Below are positions 63,616 to 63,657 of a stretch of 63,657 nucleotides of DNA, one piece after another (the first letter of the stretch is position 1; the number at the start of each line of letters is the position of its first letter). Source of the DNA: Didymodactylos carnosus (taxonomy: Eukaryota > Rotifera > Eurotatoria > Philodinida > Philodinidae). The notes under the pieces are model-generated. The model was not told where the DNA came from, did not search any database, and saw nothing but the letters and a program-made list of their open reading frames with translations. The translations under genes and the position numbers were made by a program. The stretch covers positions 1 to 63,657 of the forward strand of contig CAJNOQ010000201.1 of the NCBI GenBank assembly GCA_905250885.1. Direction: 5' to 3'.

Positions 63616-63657
63616 AGTAATAAATTGAAGAACGAGCGAGAGCAAGTGTAAAAGCAA

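Overview
This is an AT-rich nuclear window from an invertebrate animal. All genes are intron-containing with GT-AG introns, many only 55-150 bases long, and the proteins are animal-specific (basement-membrane collagen IV, CFAP418, BTG/Tob, DAP1). Compact AT-rich introns, plus a 3' splice-acceptor-like site close upstream of nearly every start codon, would fit a lineage with spliced-leader trans-splicing, for example a rotifer or flatworm. The exact taxon is not readable from the sequence. No bacterial operon, CRISPR array, tRNA or rRNA gene was recognised.

Left half (1-35.6 kb): two type IV collagen genes lie head-to-head, as COL4A1/COL4A2 do in vertebrates. The minus-strand gene (511-3685 and leftwards out of the window) shows its 7S cysteine exon and 25 further Gly-X-Y exons, all joining in frame; its NC1 end is outside the window. 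The plus-strand gene (11933-35568) is complete: signal peptide, 7S domain, a long interrupted triple helix in roughly 85 exons, and a full 12-cysteine NC1 domain. Strong leader-exon donors face away from each other (minus at 10732, plus at 11463), suggesting a shared promoter of about 0.7 kb. Both genes contain microexons (10 nt and 8 nt at the extreme). The plus gene also has a GC-AG intron, a LINE relic in one intron and an RGD tripeptide in NC1.

Middle (35.6-44.3 kb): after the collagen 3' region lies a possible, previously unlabelled four-exon small gene on the minus strand (36.4-37.7 kb), then microsatellites, then a four-exon ankyrin-repeat protein with a long disordered tail (39094-41712), then 2.6 kb without a supported gene.

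Right half: four housekeeping or ciliary genes run in tandem on the minus strand: TYW5 (tRNA wybutosine hydroxylase), CFAP418, ZNF830 (splicing-linked zinc finger) and a CTDSP-type RNA polymerase II CTD phosphatase. The first three are only about 0.35-0.4 kb apart. A TIR-bounded element fills one TYW5 intron. After a 4.4-kb gap holding a 289-bp foldback element, three plus-strand genes follow: BTG/Tob antiproliferative protein, RIOK3 kinase and DAP1.

Functionally the window combines one co-regulated pair (the collagen IV chains that assemble into one basement-membrane protomer) with unrelated, closely packed housekeeping genes. Gene models were assembled by hand from splice motifs and reading-frame continuity. 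Paralog names within collagen IV and the 5' exon of the minus collagen gene are the main uncertainties.
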